DNA of 64,000 nt. It comes from Oligoflexus sp. (GTDB lineage Bacteria; Bdellovibrionota_B; Oligoflexia; Oligoflexales; Oligoflexaceae). The notes beneath the pieces are model-generated. The model did not search any database. It had not been told where the DNA came from and was given only the letters and a program-made list of their open reading frames with translations. The DNA lies in assembly GCF_035712445.1 (NCBI RefSeq), contig NZ_DASTAT010000014.1, positions 38,954 to 102,953 of the forward strand, read 5' to 3'. Positions 1-9,173 of the stretch are shown in pieces (within the stretch, counting starts at the first letter, position 1; each line of letters starts with the position of its first letter). The translations under genes and the position numbers were made by a program.

Positions 1-321
1 CCAGGCCCAGGTGCCGAAGACGCCGGGGTCATCGACGAGTTCGATTTTCAGACGGGCCTCGCCAGGATTCTGGCCTTTGGAAAGGAAAAACTGGACGGAT
101 TGAAAAAGTCCGGTGCCCAGGAGGCGATTGCGATCGGCGGTCAATTCCTCTTCGGTGACCGAAACACCGGGCGTCAGATGCAGCTCGCGCTCCAAAAAAG
201 CCGTCGGAAGTCTCTGGCTGCCTGTGACATCCACGTTCTCGAGTAAAAGACGGCGTTCCGCCGCCAGACCGGATCCAGCCAAAAATCCCGGCAGGATCAG
301 GACGCACAAGGCTTTGAGCAT
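1..321 (-). CDS. POTRA-type outer-membrane protein, N-terminal part (runs off window)
   Basis: The first 107 codons are visible; the gene continues beyond the left edge. It starts with a signal peptide ending near LAGSGLAA. A short alpha/beta segment follows with the pattern of a POTRA repeat: LLLENVDVTGSQRLPTAF, then a helix with LTPGVSVTEEELTADRNRL, then LLGTGLFQSVQFFLS. This is the usual start of Omp85/BamA/TamA-like proteins, which act in outer-membrane protein assembly or secretion. The ATG lies 10 bases after the yebC stop, so it is probably the third gene of an amn-yebC operon. The barrel is not visible, so BamA, TamA and two-partner transporter relatives cannot be told apart. Confidence 0.7.
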   Translation of the reverse strand, partial: MLKALCVLILPGFLAGSGLAAERRLLLENVDVTGSQRLPTAFLERELHLTPGVSVTEEELTADRNRLLGTGLFQSVQFFLSKGQNPGEARLKIELVDDPGVFGTWAW

Positions 322-331
322 GGAGGCTACC

Positions 332-1060
332 TTATTCGGGCATCTCGGCGTTGTGATAGACGTTCTGAACGTCATCATTGTCTTCCAGCCAGTCGATCAG
401 CTTTTGCATCGACAGGGCCTTGTCACTATCCAGCGCCGTATAGTTTTCCGGTACGCGCATGATGTCCGCGACGTCCGCTTCCAGTCCCATCTTATCGAGG
501 GTCTCTTTCAAGGCATTGAAAGCGTCCGGCGCGCAGATGACTTCGACCGCATCCTCGTCTTCTTTCACATCCTCCGCACCCGCTTCCAGAGCGACTTCAA
601 AGAGCCTGTCAAAGTCTTTGACCTTGCCGCGCTGATAAACGATCGTTCCTTTCTTATGGAACTGGTAAGCGACAGAACCTTCGGTGCCGAGGTTGCCACC
701 GAATTTGGTAAAGGCGTGGCGCACGTCGGCCACGGTACGGTTGATATTATCAGTCAGACATTCAACCATGACAGCTACGCCACCTGGACCGTAACCCTCG
801 TAAACCTTTTCCACGTACTGTTCGGCTTCGAGTTCTCCGGTTCCTTTTTTAATGGCGCGTTCAATATTGTCACGGGGCATACTGTTCGAGCGGGCTTTCA
901 CGACAACTGTGCGCAGGCGCGCGTTGCTTTCCAGATCACCACCACCCAAACGGGCCGCCACCGTAATTTCCTTGGCCAGCTTTGTGAAGATTTTCCCGCG
1001 TTTGGCGTCCTGAGCGCCCTTTCGATGCTGGATATTTTTCCACTTACTATGGCCTGCCAT
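332..1060 (-). CDS. yebC: YebC/PmpR family regulatory protein
   Basis: The 242-residue protein has the full family length. It starts with the diagnostic [20 protein letters not shown] and contains the [29 protein letters not shown] region and the [10 protein letters not shown] motif typical of the family. Members bind DNA as transcriptional regulators, and some relieve ribosome stalling at proline-rich stretches (known for YebC-type proteins). An AGGAGG ribosome site lies about 11 bases before the ATG. The gene is 24 bases downstream of the AMP nucleosidase and 10 bases before the POTRA gene, so the three are likely co-transcribed. Confidence 0.97.
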   Translation of the reverse strand: MAGHSKWKNIQHRKGAQDAKRGKIFTKLAKEITVAARLGGGDLESNARLRTVVVKARSNSMPRDNIERAIKKGTGELEAEQYVEKVYEGYGPGGVAVMVECLTDNINRTVADVRHAFTKFGGNLGTEGSVAYQFHKKGTIVYQRGKVKDFDRLFEVALEAGAEDVKEDEDAVEVICAPDAFNALKETLDKMGLEADVADIMRVPENYTALDSDKALSMQKLIDWLEDNDDVQNVYHNAEMPE

Positions 1061-1084
1061 CTTAGTCTTGTCCTCCTGCCCGAC

Positions 1085-1864
1085 TCAATAGCGGAAGTGT
1101 TTGATCTTCTCGCCCTTTCCTTCGATATCGGTCATTGCTTTTATGCCAATGTCGATATGAAGGTCAACAAATTGTCCGCTGACCTTACGATCGCTTTCTT
1201 CGGTCTTCACCCCTTCCGGAGTCATGGGTACGTCGGATACCAAAAGCAAAGCGCCGCGCGAGATTTCATTGGCAATGCCGCAGGCAAAGATGGTGGCCGT
1301 TTCCATGTCGATGCCGATGGCCCGGAGTTTTTGCAGCCTGTGTTTGAAATCGTCGTCGTGCTCCCATACCCGGCGGTTGGTTGTGTAGATCACGCCTGTT
1401 CGATAATCGAGACCAGCTTCGACGATTTTTTCCGACACGAACTTATGCAGTTTGAAGGAAGGCATGGCCGGGATTTCTTTGGGCAGGTAATCGTCGGATG
1501 TGCCCTCGCCCCGGATCGCGGCGATGGGCAGAATGAAATGTCCGATTTCGGTGGTATCTTTCAGACCGCCGCATTTCCCTAGGAAAAGAACGCCCTTGGG
1601 TTTGATGGCGCTCAGAAGGTCCATGACGGTGGCGGCATTGGCCGAGCCGATGCCGAAGTTGATCATGGTGAGGTTTTTCCCATCGGAACAGGTCTGCATC
1701 GGCCGATCCAGTCCTTTGATGGGTTGATTAAAACGAGCCGAAAACCGCCGAACATAATCAGAAAAGTTCGTCAGCAGGATGTACTTGCCAAACTCTTCCA
1801 AAGCCGTTCCAGTGTAGCGGGGGAGCCAATTGCCAACGATGTCCTGTTTGGTGCGAAGTGCCAT
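1085..1864 (-). CDS. amn: AMP nucleosidase (short form)
   Basis: This 259-residue protein belongs to the purine/uridine phosphorylase fold (PNP_UDP family). It shows the GIGSANAATVMDLL segment, the FLGKCGG glycine loop, the GIDMETATIFACG purine and ribose binding stretch, and SDVPMTPEGVKTEESD near the C-terminus. These match the short AMP nucleosidases, which hydrolyse AMP to adenine and ribose 5-phosphate. The long enterobacterial Amn has an extra N-terminal domain that is absent here. It is the first gene of the amn-yebC-POTRA group on the minus strand. Another nucleoside phosphorylase is the alternative, but the C-terminal KTEESD region favours AMP nucleosidase. Confidence 0.88.
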   Translation of the reverse strand: MALRTKQDIVGNWLPRYTGTALEEFGKYILLTNFSDYVRRFSARFNQPIKGLDRPMQTCSDGKNLTMINFGIGSANAATVMDLLSAIKPKGVLFLGKCGGLKDTTEIGHFILPIAAIRGEGTSDDYLPKEIPAMPSFKLHKFVSEKIVEAGLDYRTGVIYTTNRRVWEHDDDFKHRLQKLRAIGIDMETATIFACGIANEISRGALLLVSDVPMTPEGVKTEESDRKVSGQFVDLHIDIGIKAMTDIEGKGEKIKHFRY

Positions 1865-2039
1865 CAGGTAGAATCCCTTTCCTTATGAGGCGCCGTGTCC
1901 TGGGAAATTTTGATCCCGTGACCAGTGCCGGGGCTTATGTGCTATTATATTCTTGAAATCAATGCTGAGAAAACAGCAAGTTTAAGAGCCAGCCGCAGTC
2001 TCAGCTGCTCTGTGTGCCGACTCGATATGAGGAGTCTTT

Positions 2040-3491
2040 GTGAAAACAAATGCTGCCAAGTCTTCCAAGGGTTCGCGATCTTTTCCCTTTGGTGGGCCGA
2101 GTGAACATCTGGCGTTGGCTCGTGAAATTTCATGTCTTTACAAGAAGTTACTATACTCTGGCGGCATTGCCTTGCCGCTGCGGGTCTCCAGGGCTTTCCT
2201 GAAAGAACCCGGCATAGATCCGATCTGGTCCGAAAAACGCATCCTGGAACTCGTTGGTGATGTGGCCCTTTCGTGCCTCGATGGGCTGGGTCCTGTCTAT
2301 GGCAAATTGGGTCAGATTGCCCTGAGCCGTCTCGATGAAGAGGGTCAGGAGCTTGCACAGAAGATGCAGCTGACCCGGCTCTATGGTGCATGGCCGGCCA
2401 TTCCTTTTGAAACTGTGGAAGCCATTCTGGATACCGAGATTCCGGATTGGGCTCAGGAATTTGTCGTCGAACCCTATCCGCTCGGTGTCGCATCCATGGC
2501 CCAGGTCCACGCGGCCACGGATGAAGAGGGCCGTGAATGGGTGATCAAAGTCATCAAACCCGAATCACGCCGTCGTCTGGAAGAAACTCTCCAGGCCCTT
2601 GAGCAGATCGTGACGCTGACCTCGCCTTTGAAGCTGACGTCGGTCGGTGCCAAAACCATACGTGAACTTCAGGATTTGATCAAAAGCCTGCGCCGTGAGG
2701 TGCAGCTTGATCTTGAAAAGAAAAATCTCGATCGCATGCGGGAACGTCTCGATGCGAAAAAGCAGCAGGTTTTGCGCCTACCGAACACCTTCGATCGTTT
2801 CTGCACGCCGAACGTCATGGTGATGGAACGCTTCCGCGGTTCGTCCCTGGTCGATGTCGTGGAAGGTCGCGTGACTCTGAACGCTGAGCAGCGCAAAAAA
2901 CTCGCGCGCCGTCTTCTGCAGGAACTTTTGGTGCAGGTTTTCGAGATCGGTCTTTTCCATGCCGATCCTCATGCCGGTAACCTTATGCTGCTTGAAGACG
3001 GCTCGGTTGGACTCTTCGATTGGGGTTTGACCGGCGAGCTGCGCGACACGGATCGTCGGCATATTTCCGGTATTCTGAAGGCCCTTCTGATGGCTGATAT
3101 GCAAAGGCTCGTCGATGTTCTGATCAGTATCGGCGAAGAGCACGATGTGCAGTGCAGCCGGGCCGAAGTCGAAGCCGAGCTGCGCAAAGTCTCGACTCTG
3201 ATTCAGGAGCACAAAGCCGCGGGCACGCAGGCTTCGATGGAAGAACTGCTGGAGGCCGCGCTGCGCGGTTCGGAGAATCTTGGGATTCCCGTGCCCGATG
3301 GGCTTTTGATGATGGCCAAGAGTCTTCTGACGATCGAAGGACTGGCGCGCGGCATCGACCCTGAAGTCTCGTTTGCGAGGGCCGCAGGGCCTGTGCTTCT
3401 GCGGGCCGCCCGTCCCAACCTCAAAGAGGTGATCGGCATGGGTCGCCGACTGCCCCATCTGGTGAAAAAAATATTTGCCAATGCATCGTGA
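2040..3491 (+). CDS. ABC1/UbiB-family atypical kinase (AarF domain)
   Basis: The protein has 483 residues with a GTG start; GAGGAG lies just upstream. The UbiB hallmarks are in order: KLGQ at about 89-92 (the KxGQ motif), an AxAS-like loop GVASMAQVHAAT at about 149-160, the lysine of VIKVIKP at about 170, the catalytic loop HADPHAGNL with Asp309 and Asn314, and the metal-binding DWG at about 327. The family is ATP-binding and supports ubiquinone biosynthesis or lipid homeostasis. No C-terminal transmembrane pair is obvious, unlike classical UbiB. The stop overlaps the start of the next gene by 11 bases, so translation is coupled. No other ubi gene is nearby, so the exact role is open. Confidence 0.9.
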   Translation: MKTNAAKSSKGSRSFPFGGPSEHLALAREISCLYKKLLYSGGIALPLRVSRAFLKEPGIDPIWSEKRILELVGDVALSCLDGLGPVYGKLGQIALSRLDEEGQELAQKMQLTRLYGAWPAIPFETVEAILDTEIPDWAQEFVVEPYPLGVASMAQVHAATDEEGREWVIKVIKPESRRRLEETLQALEQIVTLTSPLKLTSVGAKTIRELQDLIKSLRREVQLDLEKKNLDRMRERLDAKKQQVLRLPNTFDRFCTPNVMVMERFRGSSLVDVVEGRVTLNAEQRKKLARRLLQELLVQVFEIGLFHADPHAGNLMLLEDGSVGLFDWGLTGELRDTDRRHISGILKALLMADMQRLVDVLISIGEEHDVQCSRAEVEAELRKVSTLIQEHKAAGTQASMEELLEAALRGSENLGIPVPDGLLMMAKSLLTIEGLARGIDPEVSFARAAGPVLLRAARPNLKEVIGMGRRLPHLVKKIFANAS

Positions 3492-4446
3492 CGATCACGC
3501 CGCTTTTTTTCTGCTGATGATCCTTCTTGCCAGCCCGGTTCGCGCTGGCGAGGGGCCGCTGCTCACCCGCTCCGAAGCGGTTGGTCAACTCTTCCGACTG
3601 AATCCACCGCTGCAGAATCCCGAACTTTTGCCCGCAGGCCGCATCGACTTCGCCGCCTCGCGCACCTATGCCAACCTTTGGGCGCGTGATAAACGCTACG
3701 TGGTGGACGGCGAAATCGTCGACGATCAGGCGCGCTTTGCCATCGGCCTGGGGGCGAACCTTCAGGCGGCTTTTGGCTTCTCTTCCCGTCGCTTCGTGCA
3801 GGCCGACACCGATCAGATCGCCATCAGCTTTCATGATCTTTTCCGCATCGGCCAGGACGGTCGCCTGCAGACCGGCAAGCATCACACGCGCTTTGTCATT
3901 CCCGACTACAATCTTCAGTATAATCGCGACAACCTCGATCGCACCTTCAGCGAACAGGCGACTTTCGATCTGAGCTACGCGTTTCTCACAGCGGCGCGGC
4001 ACGGCTGGGACCTGACCGCGACGGTTCTCGCCGCCTACGAAATGGCAAGCTTTTCCCCCTATTCCGCGGGTTCGGTGGATCGCGGCCTCATTCTGAGCGC
4101 GCTCTATCCCAGCTCGATCTTCAGATACTTTGCCAATTTGCGGCAGCTATTCTTTGATAAGCGTAAGGATGTGCGCGTCGGCACGCGTTCAGAAAATCGC
4201 GGCTTTGCCTTGGGCCTGATTTATCCGCTGCCAGAAACGCAGGAGCTTATTTTTCAATTCATGAATAATCAGCCGGTCTTTCGCGATCTGGGTCAGCTCA
4301 GCCGTAACTCATATGAATGGCAGCTCGGCTATCGCTATCGCTTTGAGGCTGTGACGCTGGAGGCGGCGGTGATCGAGAATATTTTCTGGCTTTATAACAG
4401 CCCGGACTGGGGTTTCAGTCTCGGGCTGCATGCACCCGTGAACTAA
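3481..4446 (+). CDS. secreted protein, probable outer-membrane barrel
   Basis: The ATG at 3481 is preferred over an in-frame TTG at 3475 because it directly starts a signal peptide, MHRDDHAAFFLLMILLASPVRAG. The rest (about 320 residues) has no helical membrane segments. It shows alternating aromatic and polar strands towards the C-terminus, such as YEWQLGYRYRFEAVTLEAAV and FWLYNSPDWGFSLGLH, ending near a short barrel-like strand. This suggests an outer-membrane or periplasmic beta protein. It overlaps the ABC1 kinase by 11 bases. I do not recognise a named family. Confidence 0.7.
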   Translation: MHRDDHAAFFLLMILLASPVRAGEGPLLTRSEAVGQLFRLNPPLQNPELLPAGRIDFAASRTYANLWARDKRYVVDGEIVDDQARFAIGLGANLQAAFGFSSRRFVQADTDQIAISFHDLFRIGQDGRLQTGKHHTRFVIPDYNLQYNRDNLDRTFSEQATFDLSYAFLTAARHGWDLTATVLAAYEMASFSPYSAGSVDRGLILSALYPSSIFRYFANLRQLFFDKRKDVRVGTRSENRGFALGLIYPLPETQELIFQFMNNQPVFRDLGQLSRNSYEWQLGYRYRFEAVTLEAAVIENIFWLYNSPDWGFSLGLHAPVN

Positions 4447-4467
4447 GGATCTGTTCCGCATAAACCC

Positions 4468-5298
4468 TTAGGGTTTCACCCAAAGGATCCCACCGGAAAC
4501 TTTGCCCAGGTTATTGTTCCACTCATACGCATCCCAGATGGCAAGATAAAGTCGCGTTGTGCCCTGGGGTACGGTGAAGCCCTGCAGCTTGCCATTCCCA
4601 TCCCGGCCATCGCCGATGAAAAAGATCTGGCCGAGCTGAGGCGCCAGCGTTTTGAAGTTGCGCAGGGGTGCCTCGCCAAAATCAAGCGTGCCAGGGGCTG
4701 CAGGGCGCTGTGCGGGCGTCCTGTCATCCAGGAATATTCCAACCAAACTGTTGATCGGTGCATTGATATTGGAAATATTATGCATGGTGCCGAGCGTATG
4801 CTGACCAGGTGCGGTGGGAATGCCATCGGCATCCGAAATCTGATCGGCGTTTGTTCCGTGCGCGATCGTTCCTTCCACACGGAAGTAAAGGTACCGCCCA
4901 GCTTCAAAACATTGCCGATCGGTTGGTGTGACAAGAATCGGCGAGTTTACAGGTGCGCGATCCACCGACGCTGGATAAGCTATCTCCGTTCCTTCGGGCA
5001 TGCCCGCAAGGAAGGGGTTCGCGATGCCGGGTATCGCATAAAGCGTACTGCAGGCGACGGGCTCAGGATCTTTGACAACTGGAACCACAGGTGATGGAGG
5101 AATGGTGCTGACGGTCCCATTCTCATCCGAGACAGGGGGTTTGGAATCAATCGCGGCGTCGTCGCCATCGGCGCGGGCGATCGGTGCGGTTTCCACTGGG
5201 ACATTGGGTTCCTGGAACTGATGACTGGAGCCACATGCAAGGCTCATGGCCATGGTCAAACCCAAAGAGATAGACGATAGACTTTTATGTGAAAGCAT
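4468..5298 (-). CDS. putative lipoprotein, unknown function
   Basis: The 276-residue product starts with a lipoprotein signal, MLSHKSLSSISLGLTMAMSL followed by ACGSS, giving a lipobox with Cys22. An acidic, proline-rich linker with DGDDAAIDSKPPVSDENGT follows, then a globular C-terminal region rich in aromatic residues (YLYFRVEGTI, TRLYLAIWDAYEWNNN, GGILWVKP). The C-terminal half resembles a carbohydrate-binding-like beta sandwich, but I cannot name a family. It is convergent with the preceding plus-strand gene, with stops 21 bases apart. Confidence 0.7.
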   Translation of the reverse strand: MLSHKSLSSISLGLTMAMSLACGSSHQFQEPNVPVETAPIARADGDDAAIDSKPPVSDENGTVSTIPPSPVVPVVKDPEPVACSTLYAIPGIANPFLAGMPEGTEIAYPASVDRAPVNSPILVTPTDRQCFEAGRYLYFRVEGTIAHGTNADQISDADGIPTAPGQHTLGTMHNISNINAPINSLVGIFLDDRTPAQRPAAPGTLDFGEAPLRNFKTLAPQLGQIFFIGDGRDGNGKLQGFTVPQGTTRLYLAIWDAYEWNNNLGKVSGGILWVKP

Positions 5299-5534
5299 AA
5301 GCTCTCCCCTCCTGGAACAAGCTGTATAACGGGTCGTTACTTTCCCATTCGGCAGGATTTGCCGAGGATTGAGCGGGGCCTTCTGGGTGAAATTGATTAA
5401 GCAGGGTTTTTCTGCGAGCTTTTCGAAAATATAAAAAGCACAGAGACCTTAACTGGACGGCCAGGCCTTGGAGTCCTGATGAATTCTGCGCTATAACCGG
5501 CGCAATTCATACAAGACTCACTGGAGAATTTTCC

Positions 5535-6035
5535 ATGCAAGCCATACGAAACTCGCTCTTCCTGGTCCTGAGTATTTTACCCAGCCCGTCCTTTGCCAGC
5601 ATTGTTCCGATCACGAATGAAGTCGTAGCCACAAGTTTTCAAAGCGATGGCCGCTCCAATTTTGTGGAAGGCTATGTGCAGCTCAACAAGACCACGGGCA
5701 CGATCAACCTCGTCCTGCAGCCACCAATGCCGCCCTGTCCTAGCGGGCAGTCGTGCACGGAAGTGATGCCGGCACCTTATGAGTATTTTCTGGAAGGCGT
5801 GAAGACCCGGGTGGATGAATGCGATGCCGTGATCTATGAGGCTCAGCAGAATCGTGAGCATGCCGTGCGGATTCTCCTGGTCGACAACACGCGCTACAAC
5901 TATGAAAACTGCCCTACGTTCTTGCCTGTTCCCGAAACCGCCGTGCATGTTGAACAGATCATTTATGGTCCGTCCACTCAGGACGAGAAATCGGGATATT
6001 TCGCAGCGGAAGCTCTGACCCCAGTCCGTTATTGA
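5535..6035 (+). CDS. small secreted protein, unknown function
   Basis: The product has 166 residues and begins with a signal peptide, MQAIRNSLFLVLSILPSPSFA. GGAG lies about 8 bases before the ATG. The mature part is a single beta-rich domain with four cysteines, including CPSGQSC, and hydrophobic strands such as TGTINLVLQPPMPP and HAVRILLVDN. It is probably periplasmic or extracellular. The gene stands alone between a divergent lipoprotein gene and the propeller gene. I do not recognise it. Confidence 0.65.
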   Translation: MQAIRNSLFLVLSILPSPSFASIVPITNEVVATSFQSDGRSNFVEGYVQLNKTTGTINLVLQPPMPPCPSGQSCTEVMPAPYEYFLEGVKTRVDECDAVIYEAQQNREHAVRILLVDNTRYNYENCPTFLPVPETAVHVEQIIYGPSTQDEKSGYFAAEALTPVRY

Positions 6036-6211
6036 TGTTCATGCCTTTGCTCTCATCATTCCTCCCAACTTTGCGTGCTGCGATTTTCGCTTGATAATAA
6101 CAGTTAACAAAGGCGATAACCAGCACATCCCTGCATTCACAGGTCCCGTTCTTTTTAATTTCACGTCTTCACCATTCATGATGCGCGGCCTCGGCCGCCA
6201 GGAGAATTGTC

Positions 6212-7948
6212 ATGCGAAAAAAAATCAAAGGCCTCTCGTGGCTTGCCGCTCTGATTTTCAGCCTGCCGTCCGCGCAAGCGCAGGATGCGGCCCAACCCGG
6301 ACCACTGGGGGCTGGCACCCATCTCTATTTGCGCTGCAACAGCACGAGCTGGGATGTGAATGAAGTATCCCGTCTGAAACCTTCACCCGAGAAAGATTTT
6401 CTGCGGGAACTCACATTCGAAGTCAAAGAATCCTGGATGACGGAATCGGGGGATGATTGCGTGATCACCGAGACGCCTCAGCTGGATGCGTGGGGAGACT
6501 GGCAGAAATACTATGGAGGCCAGCTGTCCTTTCTGCGTGTGCCGGAGAGCGCCCGCATTCGCGTGGCCAGCGAGCCCCAGGAGAATCTGAATTTCCGACT
6601 GCGCTTCCCCTCGCTGGGTCGCTATCGTTTTACACTCAACACGCGTGATGGTTATTTTTCCGTTCGCAAGGATGCCGTGGCCCAGCCGGGTGATGTCGCC
6701 TGGACTTTGCCTGGCAACATGCTGACTGATACCCAGGGGCACCTCTTTCTTTCCAATTATTATCCGCAGAACTCGATCTCGCTCGTGAACGGAGCGACAG
6801 GACTGCCTGACTGGACCTATACGGCCGAGAGTTACATTTCCTTTTATGGCAACTGCTCGACGGATGATGCCGTCTTCGTGAGCCTGACCGGGCGCGTGGC
6901 GGCGCTGTCTTTGAAAACCGGACGCGAGATCTGGAGCACCAATCTGAATGGAGCCCTGAAGGATTCCTATGGTTATCTGAACTGCTATCCCGGCCACGAT
7001 CAAATCTATCTGAGCTACGGTGCCGATCGCACGACGCTGGTCAGCTTGAAGCGTTCCAACGGCCAGGCGCTCTGGTCATGGACGGCGCCCGCATTTGCAG
7101 GCATCATGGGCGTCGACAGCCAGCGGGTCTTTGTCAGCAGTTATGTCGATGCGAAGTCCTCGTTGAAGGCGCTGCATAAGATCAACGGCGTCGAACTTTG
7201 GCAGGCTGATCCCGGTACCGGCTATCATACTCTGACCGATGACGGCTCGCTCTTCTGGGTGAGCGGATCCCAGCTGACGGCTGTTTCCCCTGGTACGGGC
7301 GAAGCCCTTTGGACCTATAACGGTTGGCAGGATGATTCGATCTGGTTGACCTTTGAACAGAATGGACTCTTCGTTCATGAAAAATCCCGCATCAGCTCCG
7401 TCGGGAAAAAAAGCGGACGTGTGCTCTGGACCTATGATTACAGCAGTTTCGCGGCGCAATTCCCTTACACTCAGGTCCTGAAGGCAGGCGTCGTCCTGGT
7501 GCGTGCGAACGATTACAACGCAGGTGTCAGCCGGCAGATCGCCTTGAACAGCTGGACGGGCAAGGTGCTCTGGGAGCGTGAGGAAGGCGGGGCCAATAGT
7601 TATGTGAGTGAAGATAATATTTCCGGCACCTGGATTATCAGCGGCAAAAGCATCAAGGCCCTCGATCCCTGGACCGGGGCCGTGCGCTGGGTCTATACGC
7701 TGGATTCCGAAGAGCCCTTTGAAAACATCATGACGGTTCTGGAGCAGGACAACGCCACGGCTTATGTGTCCTATGGTTTCACGGGCAGCAAATATCCGCC
7801 GATGGGTGTTTTGGCCCTTGATATGAAAAATGGTCAGCTGAAGTGGAAGACCTGGCTGGAATCCTCCCTTTACCGCGTGGGCGGGGATAGCCGCACTCTG
7901 ATTTTGAATGCGGGTTATTACGGTTCCACCAAGGCTCTGCGCAAGTAA
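6212..7948 (+). CDS. secreted PQQ-type beta-propeller protein
   Basis: A 578-residue protein with a signal peptide ending at PSAQA. From about residue 150 onwards there are recurring blade motifs of the PQQ-like repeat type: NGATGLPDWTY, KTGREIWSTNL, SNGQALWSW, INGVELWQA, GTGEALWTY, KSGRVLWTYDY, WTGKVLWERE, WTGAVRWVYT and KNGQLKWKTW. That is eight or nine blades, close to a full propeller. These repeats serve as scaffolds (as in BamB) or as quinoprotein enzymes. No clear PQQ-liganding cysteine pair is seen, so a structural or binding role is more likely. The N-terminal 120 residues form a separate beta domain. AGGAG lies 8 bases before the ATG, just after a GC-rich palindrome (GCGGCCTCGGCCGC). 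Confidence 0.85.
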   Translation: MRKKIKGLSWLAALIFSLPSAQAQDAAQPGPLGAGTHLYLRCNSTSWDVNEVSRLKPSPEKDFLRELTFEVKESWMTESGDDCVITETPQLDAWGDWQKYYGGQLSFLRVPESARIRVASEPQENLNFRLRFPSLGRYRFTLNTRDGYFSVRKDAVAQPGDVAWTLPGNMLTDTQGHLFLSNYYPQNSISLVNGATGLPDWTYTAESYISFYGNCSTDDAVFVSLTGRVAALSLKTGREIWSTNLNGALKDSYGYLNCYPGHDQIYLSYGADRTTLVSLKRSNGQALWSWTAPAFAGIMGVDSQRVFVSSYVDAKSSLKALHKINGVELWQADPGTGYHTLTDDGSLFWVSGSQLTAVSPGTGEALWTYNGWQDDSIWLTFEQNGLFVHEKSRISSVGKKSGRVLWTYDYSSFAAQFPYTQVLKAGVVLVRANDYNAGVSRQIALNSWTGKVLWEREEGGANSYVSEDNISGTWIISGKSIKALDPWTGAVRWVYTLDSEEPFENIMTVLEQDNATAYVSYGFTGSKYPPMGVLALDMKNGQLKWKTWLESSLYRVGGDSRTLILNAGYYGSTKALRK

Positions 7949-8680
7949 TTATTCGGCTTCGAAGAGAACGGTCACCTGCTGCCGCACGACCACTTCTCCA
8001 GGAGCCAGCGTGGGTTCTCCGCTGCTGCTCCGGGCCGCGCTTTCCATCATCATCGTCTTCATGATGGGAAGCGGTCCGGGACTCTGCACGCCTTCCGCTA
8101 TGCTCCGCGGCCGCCCCAATTTCAATCCCATCTCCCGGGCCATGGCTTCCGCTTTGGCTTTGGCATCCTTCAGAGCAGCAGTCCTGGCTTCGCCTTCCAG
8201 CTTCGGTTGGGCAGAACTTTTGAATTGAAGGCTATGAAGATTATTGGCGCCACTGTTGAAAATGGCGGTCATCAGCTCTTCATATTTTTTAATGTCGCGC
8301 AGAAGGATGCGCACATCACGTCGGGCGTTATAGGTGATCACCGGCCGTGCGGGTTTCCCGCCGGGATTGTAGGCGCCTTCCTGGATCGGCTGCACGCGCA
8401 CGTAGTCGGACTGAACGTCTTTCGGCTCGATTTTAAAGTCTTTGGCGATTGCCAGAATGCGGCGCATGGCCTCATCACTTTTCGCCTTGGCGGCTTCCAC
8501 CTTGGCCTCGGTGACATCAATGCCGACAATGAATTCCACCTGATCCGGCGTTCCCGTGGATTCGCCATCCCCGGTCACGAGTATGGTGCGGTCATCATCC
8601 TTGGCTTGAAGGGAGAGAGGGGAAAGAAGTCCGATCACAAGAGCCGTGCAGCGGGCAAAAACAGGGAACTTAAGCGGCAT
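7949..8680 (-). CDS. SIMPL domain (DUF541) periplasmic protein
   Basis: The start at 8680 is chosen over a longer frame because AGGAGG lies 8 bases upstream and a signal peptide (MPLKFPVFARCTALVIGLLS, cleaved after LQA) follows directly. The 243-residue protein has the SIMPL pattern: ILVTGDGESTGTPDQVEFIVG near the start, AKSDEAMRRILAIAKDFKIEPKDVQSDYVRV, and a late helix AALKDAKAKAEAMAREMGLKLG before IAEG. The family is periplasmic, and members have been linked to oxidative stress and interleukin-receptor kinase signalling in other organisms; the function here is unknown. It converges with the propeller gene, with the two stops adjacent. Confidence 0.9.
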   Translation of the reverse strand: MPLKFPVFARCTALVIGLLSPLSLQAKDDDRTILVTGDGESTGTPDQVEFIVGIDVTEAKVEAAKAKSDEAMRRILAIAKDFKIEPKDVQSDYVRVQPIQEGAYNPGGKPARPVITYNARRDVRILLRDIKKYEELMTAIFNSGANNLHSLQFKSSAQPKLEGEARTAALKDAKAKAEAMAREMGLKLGRPRSIAEGVQSPGPLPIMKTMMMESAARSSSGEPTLAPGEVVVRQQVTVLFEAE

Positions 8681-8774
8681 AAGAAACCTCCTGCAAAGGA
8701 TCGTTCGCAGGTCATCTTGCTGCCTCGGGGCGTTCCCGTCAAGGTCCGCCCTTGGGAAGTCCCTGTAAAGTCCT

Positions 8775-9041
8775 TCAGGGCTTCGGTTTGTGAAGCGCGG
8801 CAATGGGTATGGGCATGTCGGCTTCGCGGCGCTGGCGAAAATGAGCCTCAAGCTTGACGAGGGCCGCCTTACGGTCGCCGGCATTGGTGAATTTCTTCAC
8901 CTCATCCAGCGCACAGGCGATGGCATCTTCCGGAATCGGCATGTTCGTCGGATCCAGACCAAAGGATTCGAGCTGCTCCTCCACGAGGCGGGTCAGCCGA
9001 TAGTGTTCCTTGTCGCGAAAATCAATGTGAATGACGCTCAT
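8775..9041 (-). CDS. small conserved-looking cytoplasmic protein
   Basis: An 88-residue protein starting at MSVIHIDFRDKEHYR; a TTG 21 bases further upstream would be a longer alternative. It is charged and probably all-helical, with FGLDPTNMPIPEDAIACALDEV in the middle and a repeated MPIP element near both ends. It has no signal peptide or membrane segment. It lies 94 bases upstream of the SIMPL gene on the same strand and 130 bases downstream of the acyltransferase. I do not recognise a family. Confidence 0.55.
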   Translation of the reverse strand: MSVIHIDFRDKEHYRLTRLVEEQLESFGLDPTNMPIPEDAIACALDEVKKFTNAGDRKAALVKLEAHFRQRREADMPIPIAALHKPKP

Positions 9042-9173
9042 GCAATTCGTCCGTTTCCTCAAAAGAGTCCAAATACTCCATGAATGCCGATAAGGGGATC
9101 GGCTCCATTCCTCACAAAGTCAAATTTTGCGAAGCGGTACTGATGTCAAAAGGCTGGTGATTGAGCTTTCAAA

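Noticed and set aside
113-1582. 489-codon open frame on the plus strand over yebC and amn
   Set aside because: It is antisense to two certain genes (yebC, amn), has no ribosome site and a translation without domains. It is a by-product of the codon use of the real genes.
1900-2039. promoter for the ABC1 kinase gene (TATTAT at about 1943)
   Set aside because: The -10-like element is good, but no -35 element occurs at 16-18 bases, so no promoter is assigned.
6091-6363. 90-codon frame overlapping the start of the propeller gene
   Set aside because: It runs in a different frame through the signal peptide region of the certain gene and has no ribosome site.
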